Assembly (NCBI RefSeq): GCF_014697585.1
Contig: NZ_JACJSB010000004.1
Location: 62,001 to 126,000 of the forward strand
Origin: Dolichospermum sp. FACHB-1091
GTDB lineage: Bacteria > Cyanobacteriota > Cyanobacteriia > Cyanobacteriales > Nostocaceae
Length of the DNA stretch: 64,000 bases
Direction of reading: 5' to 3'
A program made the translations under genes and the position numbers. Below, one piece after another: positions 59,292 through 64,000 of this stretch (positions within the stretch are counted from its first letter, which is position 1; the number at the start of each line of letters is the position of its first letter). Below the pieces are notes generated by a model that was given only the letters and a program-made list of their open reading frames with translations, was not told the DNA's origin and searched no databases.

Positions 59292-61505
59292 TTATTTAGT
59301 CAAACCTGTAGCAATATTCATGGTTGGTAAATCTTGTCCTAAATAATGTTGTAATTCAGGAATTATTTCCGATAAAATTCTCTCAGCTTCACTACCATTA
59401 CCACGTTCCATTGCATCTAGCATTTGTCCGAATTTCATACTTAATACTTTAGCTGCACTGGGGTTAATCTGATTAGCACGCGCTACACCTTCCCTACAGG
59501 CTAGAATTAAATTGACAATCTCTGGTAAGTTTCTACTTTCTTTGTTACCATCTTCTACTAATTTTTGAATTGCTGATAAATTGTTAGTTCTGACTGCTGT
59601 TTCTAATTCCTCAATTAATCGTCTTAATCTGATTTTTTGATCATCGGTAAGATATTGATCACACACTTCTACAATAAATCTAAAATCCACAATTAAACTA
59701 TTAGCTAAATGATAATCGTCAGAACTAAAAGCCTTTAATTCCTGTAATTTAGCTTCTGCAATTGCTTGTCTATCACTTTGAATTATACCGTTTCTATCGC
59801 TAATTTGGTTAGCAGCCGTTACCACAGTACCAGCAATTTCATAAACTTTATTTACACCTTTCTCTGTTAATGCTCCCTCCTCATTCAAATCATTAATTAA
59901 CTGTTCTACTTCTTTAGAAATACCTTCATCTCTATCACCTCTAGAAAATGAATGACTAACTTTTACAGCAGGATCATTTTTTAAAGCAGCAGTAATTTGT
60001 AAAGATCCATTATTCTCATCTAATTCAGCAGTAACCAATAGTTCCGTACCTTTAGGATAAGGTTTATGCAAAGCTAACCACATACCACCAATATATTCTT
60101 CTGATCGTTTCTTTTCTAAATCTTCCCTCACTTGATCAGGACTAAAAAATTTAAAGTGAATTAAACCTTGTCCATCAGCTTCAGTTTTAAAAGTGTGAGA
60201 AGTTGTCACAGGTAAATTTTCATTTCTGTGAATAATTATATGACGTGGTTCGTCTACTAATTCTATACAATAATCTCTAGAAACTGTCGAAGTTTTATCT
60301 ACTAAACCAGCAGCAACAATAGCAGCACCTTCAGCTACAGCATACATTGGACGGGGATGAACTACTACTTTTTCTACACCAAATACTTGTTTAACCTGAC
60401 GTTGTACATAAGGAATTTGGGAAGAACCACCCACCAATAAAACCACATCAACTAAATCTAATTCAAACCCTGATTCTCTTACCGCTACTTGACAGATATT
60501 AATAGAACGCTCTACCATTGGAGCAATCATTTTTTCAAATTGTTCTCTACTCAAAGTAACATCAATATAGACCGTCATTCCCAAATCATCAATTAAGGGA
60601 GTAGAAGGAATAATATTTACAGAATCTTTTTTACTTAATTGAATTTTTGCCTGTTCTACCGCAATTTTCAAATCACCTAAAAAGCGAACTTTCTGATAAT
60701 GCGGCATTTTTTGAATTAAACTATCTATATGTCCTAAACCTTCTTTCTCAGCTACTTGTAATTTCACATAATCCATGATTTGATGATCAATATCATCACC
60801 ACCTAACCATAAATCTCCTGCTTTTCCTGACTCAATAAAATCCTTTCCTGTTGAAGTAATAATTGAAGAATCAAATGTACCTCCACCAAAGTCATAAACC
60901 AAAATAGTTTTCACATCATCACTATCTGGTTTAAAACCATAGGAAATAGCGGACGCAGTTGGTTCTGGTAATAATTCTGGTTTTGCTAATCCCGCTTTAA
61001 TTGCTGCTCTTTGAGTAGCGTATCTTTGTTTATCATTAAAATAAGCAGGAATCGTAATTACAGCTTGATTAATAGTACCAGTTTGTCCCATTTGCTGCTG
61101 ATATTTTTGGGCATTTTCTACCACTTTTTTGAGAATTTCTGCGGAAATATCCTCTGGTTCGTACTCTTTCCCATCCAGATGTACCGCTAAACTATTTTCT
61201 GTACCACTACTTAATTTAGTAACTTTATAAGCAAATTTAGATAATTGTTGTTGTACAACCTCATCACCAAACCCTCTACCCATTAAACGCTTAATAGAAA
61301 TAATCACATTTTCAGGATCTGCACGTAATTGATTATAAGCAGTATCACCAACAATAATTTTTCCTTGATCACACGCAACTACGGATTTCGTTAACTTTTT
61401 ATCTGGTTGAGTATTACCATCAGCTGTTACTACTTCCAATTCAGCCAACTTAAAAGCAGCTACAGAGTTAGTAGTACCCAAATCAATACCAACAAAATTA
61501 CCCAT
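59292..61505 (-). CDS. Hsp70 (DnaK-family) chaperone
   Basis: A 737-residue DnaK-family protein starting at MGNFVGIDLGTTNSVAAF (ATG 61505; the frame is open to TTG 61520). The ATPase domain has TIPAYFNDKQRYATQRAAIK, LVYDFGGGTFDSSI, and LVGGSSQIPYVQRQV. The linker and substrate-binding domain follow, but the C-terminus is unlike housekeeping DnaK: a ~200-residue helical region (LIVDFRFIVEVCDQYLTDDQ) with no EEVD-type end. First gene of a five-gene operon, so a specialised, non-housekeeping Hsp70 is likely. Confidence 0.92.
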   Translation of the reverse strand: MGNFVGIDLGTTNSVAAFKLAELEVVTADGNTQPDKKLTKSVVACDQGKIIVGDTAYNQLRADPENVIISIKRLMGRGFGDEVVQQQLSKFAYKVTKLSSGTENSLAVHLDGKEYEPEDISAEILKKVVENAQKYQQQMGQTGTINQAVITIPAYFNDKQRYATQRAAIKAGLAKPELLPEPTASAISYGFKPDSDDVKTILVYDFGGGTFDSSIITSTGKDFIESGKAGDLWLGGDDIDHQIMDYVKLQVAEKEGLGHIDSLIQKMPHYQKVRFLGDLKIAVEQAKIQLSKKDSVNIIPSTPLIDDLGMTVYIDVTLSREQFEKMIAPMVERSINICQVAVRESGFELDLVDVVLLVGGSSQIPYVQRQVKQVFGVEKVVVHPRPMYAVAEGAAIVAAGLVDKTSTVSRDYCIELVDEPRHIIIHRNENLPVTTSHTFKTEADGQGLIHFKFFSPDQVREDLEKKRSEEYIGGMWLALHKPYPKGTELLVTAELDENNGSLQITAALKNDPAVKVSHSFSRGDRDEGISKEVEQLINDLNEEGALTEKGVNKVYEIAGTVVTAANQISDRNGIIQSDRQAIAEAKLQELKAFSSDDYHLANSLIVDFRFIVEVCDQYLTDDQKIRLRRLIEELETAVRTNNLSAIQKLVEDGNKESRNLPEIVNLILACREGVARANQINPSAAKVLSMKFGQMLDAMERGNGSEAERILSEIIPELQHYLGQDLPTMNIATGLTK

Positions 61506-61885
61506 GTTTATACCTGACAACGTTAATTTTCTACATTATTGCACTTTTTTTAAATAGATTTACATTTTGGATTGTCAGGAAATGTAAGATTTTGTTAGGT
61601 ATTTAGTGAGAAATAAAACAAATAACCTAAATTTATAACAGCAGCTAAACTCTTCAAAGTTATACTTATAGATATGAACTTACTCAGTAATAAAACTGAA
61701 ATCATAAGATATATGTATGTTACGAATTTTCACTTAAAAAATAATATTATGTATAATAATAAATATAAGTAAAATTTAGTAACAAATAGCGTTTAAATTA
61801 TATTTAATGCTATGATTACAGGTATGTGATACTGTGTATCTGAATCTAAAAGCCTTTTTCTTTTGTTTTTTGTTAATTATTAGTT
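61506..61885. promoter_or_regulatory. Divergent promoter region of the Hsp70 operon and the HTH gene
   Basis: A 380-bp AT-rich gap between divergent genes. It must hold both promoters. I see no CIRCE-like TTAGCACTC-N9-GAGTGCTAA inverted repeat, and no other operator stands out. Confidence 0.5.
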
Positions 61886-62422
61886 ATGGAATTGAAAGAT
61901 ATATTAATTCTAGCTGATCAGTTAGTATTTATGAGAAAAGGAAGACATCTTACTGATTTAGAACAGGCGATATTACAAGGAACAATTGAAAATCAAACCT
62001 ATTCAGAAATAGCCAATAAATATCATTGTAGTTCAGGACATCTCAGATATGTAGCCTCAGAATTATGGCAAGTTATTTCTGATCAATTAGGAGAAAATAT
62101 TAAAAAATCTAATTTTATTGCTACTGTAAAAAGACTAAAAATAGACAATATTAAGAATCATGAAAATCATTCACTTGAAGAATTTAGACATCAAATGTAT
62201 TATGAAAGTGATGATGCAATTCTCAAAGATTCTGCTATATCAATTGATCAAATCACACCCCTAGAATTTAAACATATTACCATAAATCAACTGAAAGAGT
62301 TAATTAAGCAAACTGTAATAGAAACTATAGCAGAAATGTTCAGAGATTTGGAAAATAATGCAAATATGAATCAGGAACTACAACAAAAATTATTATTAAT
62401 CAAAAATCAGCAACAAGGCTAA
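61886..62422 (+). CDS. vMAP-type N-terminal HTH protein (paralogue)
   Basis: A 178-residue protein. Residues 1-85 match the same HTH domain as the gene at 3618: MELKDILILADQLVFMRKGR, HLTDLEQAILQGTIENQTYS, CSSGHLRYVASELWQVIS, and GENIKKSNF. The second half is polar and helical (DQITPLEFKHITINQLKELI, TVIETIAEMFRDLE), unlike the 3618 protein. It is divergent from the Hsp70 operon and could be its regulator; inference from position. Confidence 0.72.
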   Translation: MELKDILILADQLVFMRKGRHLTDLEQAILQGTIENQTYSEIANKYHCSSGHLRYVASELWQVISDQLGENIKKSNFIATVKRLKIDNIKNHENHSLEEFRHQMYYESDDAILKDSAISIDQITPLEFKHITINQLKELIKQTVIETIAEMFRDLENNANMNQELQQKLLLIKNQQQG

Positions 62423-62562
62423 ATTCAGAGCATCGACTTCTTTTAACACCTTCCTCCTCACCAATAAATGATCATAGAATTCGGGGATACTAAACAGTAT
62501 TTCCATCCTGTACATCCTGATTCAGACAAAAATTGAGTATAAATAAATAATATAAATAATTA

Positions 62563-62594
62563 GTTGGGTTGCGCTATCGCTTAACCCAACCTAC
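62563..62594. repeat. TTGGGTTGCGC/TTAACCCAACCTAC palindrome
   Basis: A further copy of the family seen at 42.7 and 53.3 kb, between the HTH gene and the methyltransferase gene. Confidence 0.75.
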
Positions 62595-62637
62595 ACATTT
62601 TATGTTTATAATTCCAAAATTTAATCAACTATTTTCA

Positions 62638-63249
62638 TTATTTTTTCTGAAAAACAGTTAATAATACAAACCCTAATAAGTCATAATGACCTACACAAGT
62701 TAAACCGGCATTATTCCCCATTTCTTCTCTTTGTTTTTGGCTATAAAATCTAACTGCTGTATGAGAATGGGGTGTAATTTGACATGATGATGAGTTGTTA
62801 AAAGTAATGTCCACTAAATAAAATTTACCACCGGGAGAAAGTACCCTTGCTACTTCTTTTAAAACCTGGTCTGGTTGGGGATAATGCAAGAAGCTGATAG
62901 TATTAAAAACCGCGTTAAATTGTCCCTCTACAAAGGGGAGATTTTCGGCATTACCTTCAAGGTAAATTAAGCGGGGACGGTGGCGGTTATTTTGCCTCGC
63001 TACCCGCAACATTTGCGGAGATAAATCTAAACCTGTGCCTGTAATTTCTGGAAACTGATTTGCTAATCTATTTAATAATCTACCTGTTCCACAACCTAAA
63101 TCAAGTACATTGGCATTTGCTGATAATTCAACTTGGGAAAGTAATCTTTTATGAATTGCTTGATAAATAAAGGAAGGAAATGTCCAATCATAACTATTTG
63201 CCCAACGATCAAATAGTTCTTTTTTGTTATTAATCATGTTGTTAATCAT
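62638..63249 (-). CDS. SAM-dependent methyltransferase (class I)
   Basis: A 203-residue methyltransferase. Motif I is VLDLGCGTGRLLNRLA, motif II GTGLDLSPQMLRVARQN, then IYLEGNAENLPFVEGQFNAV and VARVLSPGGKFYLVD. The UbiE/Methyltransf_11 type; substrate not deducible, small molecule likely. Two ATGs at the start (63249 and 63237). The terminator-like hairpin at 63295 is upstream, between it and the next gene on the strand. Confidence 0.88.
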   Translation of the reverse strand: MINNMINNKKELFDRWANSYDWTFPSFIYQAIHKRLLSQVELSANANVLDLGCGTGRLLNRLANQFPEITGTGLDLSPQMLRVARQNNRHRPRLIYLEGNAENLPFVEGQFNAVFNTISFLHYPQPDQVLKEVARVLSPGGKFYLVDITFNNSSSCQITPHSHTAVRFYSQKQREEMGNNAGLTCVGHYDLLGFVLLTVFQKK

Positions 63250-63294
63250 GGCTGGTATATTGTATTTATTTTATTATAACAAGATAGAAGATAA

Positions 63295-63322
63295 ATCCCC
63301 GACTTCTTGAAAAGTCGGGGAT
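63295..63322. terminator. Hairpin with GC-rich stem downstream of 63358-63729
   Basis: ATCCCCGACTT and AAGTCGGGGAT (after CTTGAA) form a strong stem. It lies 36 bp beyond the stop of the minus-strand gene at 63358, with A/T-rich flanks, and may terminate it. It is also related to the GACTTCTTGAAGAAGTC repeat. Confidence 0.6.
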
Positions 63323-63357
63323 CTGGTGATTTTAGTGATTAAAATATAATTTAGGAC

Positions 63358-63729
63358 TTACAACCAATCTCGATAAGCTGAAATTTCATTGACTCCAATT
63401 TCAAAGGGTGATCCTTTACCAAAAGGAGGATAAACGCGAATTTTGGCATCTTTAGTGAATCTTTCCAGCCTATTTCCTAATTGGGGAATATTACTAACTA
63501 TATGCCAATAGGCAACCAGATCAGGACAGTCTACAATTAACATCAAAGTCGTCTTATTTGTGGTCATGTACCACTGACAATTAGATAGTAATACTTGGGT
63601 AATGCGATCGCACGCATAAAAGAAGCATTTACCAATAGACTGTTCCAACTCTAAATGTAGCATTCCATCCTCTTTTGTTACCTTAGTCGGAGGTAAATCA
63701 TCGGGAGGAAGTAGGGAAAGTTTAGACAT
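63358..63729 (-). CDS. Conserved cyanobacterial protein, paralogue of 4875-5249
   Basis: A 123-residue protein of unknown function, clearly related to the gene at 4875 (shared EQSIGKCFFYACDRITQVLL, SNCQWYMTTNKTTLMLIVDC, KIRVYPPFGKGSPFEIGVNE). The N-terminal 25 residues diverge. It overlaps the gene upstream by 8 bp, so the two are coupled. Soluble; no motif assigned. Confidence 0.75.
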   Translation of the reverse strand: MSKLSLLPPDDLPPTKVTKEDGMLHLELEQSIGKCFFYACDRITQVLLSNCQWYMTTNKTTLMLIVDCPDLVAYWHIVSNIPQLGNRLERFTKDAKIRVYPPFGKGSPFEIGVNEISAYRDWL

Positions 63730-63979
63730 AATTCCGCACCTCTTGATTGTAGCGTTGTAAACTTTCTCGATTTTTTTGTAATGAAAAAGATGAAGGTTTT
63801 AACGCTAGTGTGCTGAGATCTAATTCGTCCTGAAATTTCTTGATTTTGTCACGACAACCGTTGACATCACCGATAATTGAATTTTCCAGCAAATAGTCCT
63901 CATCAAAACAAATATTTGTCCGATCAAATGCTGGTTGTTGAGGACTTTTTTCCATTACTTGAGTTGAGTTAGCCGTCAT
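63722..63979 (-). CDS. Hypothetical protein upstream of 63358-63729
   Basis: An 85-residue polar protein (TQVMEKSPQQPAFDRTNICF, IIGDVNGCRDKIKKFQDELD, LQKNRESLQRYNQEVRNYV). Translation is coupled to the gene downstream by an 8-bp overlap. The second half may form a helix. No family recognised. The remaining 21 bp to the window end hold no feature. Confidence 0.6.
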   Translation of the reverse strand: MTANSTQVMEKSPQQPAFDRTNICFDEDYLLENSIIGDVNGCRDKIKKFQDELDLSTLALKPSSFSLQKNRESLQRYNQEVRNYV

Positions 63980-64000
63980 TTCTTTGCTAAAATGACGAAT

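Noticed and set aside
1-64000. tRNA or rRNA genes
   Set aside because: I saw no cloverleaf-type sequence with a TTCGA-box/anticodon arrangement and no rRNA-like conserved blocks. A tRNA search program could still find one I missed.

Overview
The window is a chromosomal segment of a filamentous, heterocyst-forming cyanobacterium (Nostocales; an Anabaena/Dolichospermum/Aphanizomenon-like genus is my inference). The evidence is GCGATCGC (HIP1) motifs, heptanucleotide short tandem repeats, AT-rich coding, uptake-hydrogenase genes (hupS, hupL, hupW) with a full hyp maturation set, narM, cyanoexosortase-associated genes, and above all a hupL gene split by a developmental excision element that carries xisC.

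Layout. 1-7.8 kb: the 3' end of a DNA methyltransferase, a small toxin/immunity-like pair, a lysozyme/L,D-transpeptidase-like enzyme, a vMAP-type HTH protein, a decayed SagB-type nitroreductase, hupW, a HigBA-like and a Phd/PIN toxin-antitoxin pair, and a SET-domain remnant. 8.2-9.94 kb: a conserved small gene and the 3' part of hupL. 9.93-31.08 kb: a 21,157-bp hupL element bounded by 17-bp direct repeats that differ at one silent position. It carries xisC preceded by a coupled 48-codon ORF, a RAYT transposase with its palindromes, two ~155-bp MITEs, several toxin-antitoxin pairs (one VapC broken by a stop), an EcoRI-type restriction-modification system, three paralogous AAA ATPase/PD-(D/E)XK proteins (one a chimera of the other two), a rearranged helicase and several unknown genes. 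31.07-32.6 kb: the 5' part of hupL and hupS. 33-40.8 kb: housekeeping genes (J-domain/TPR protein, hisZ, ferredoxin, ABC ATPase, S4 protein, narM, mobA, HpsJ-like protein and a cyanoexosortase fusion). 41-55.3 kb: an extended hyp region (TPR gene, two membrane genes, a single-chain restriction-modification enzyme, an NHL-repeat gene, hypF, C, D, a tautomerase, hypE, a Phd/RelE pair, hypA, B). 55.3-61.5 kb: a minus-strand Hsp70 operon (dnaK-like, zinc ribbon, giant repeat protein, degenerate J-protein, grpE-like). 61.9-64 kb: a second vMAP-HTH protein, a methyltransferase, and a paralogue of the gene at 4.9 kb.

How it fits together. HupS/HupL recover H2 made by nitrogenase in heterocysts. HypA-F build the NiFe centre and HupW trims HupL. 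In vegetative cells hupL is split here, so a functional large subunit needs XisC-type site-specific excision of the 21-kb element. Joining the halves at the repeats regenerates an uninterrupted 531-residue HupL. The element is loaded with addiction-type genes (EcoRI-like R-M, toxin-antitoxins) that could stabilise it in vegetative filaments.

Most notable: an EcoRI homologue with residue-for-residue conservation of catalytic and base-contacting positions sits inside a developmentally excised element, behind a promoter bracketed by two related inverted repeats. Other notable points are the chimeric AAA/nuclease paralogue, the 81-bp tandem array that repeats the NHL-gene stop and the hypF ribosome-binding site, and the Hsp70 operon with a J-protein lacking HPD. 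All assignments come from reading the sequence and recalled family knowledge; no database search was run.
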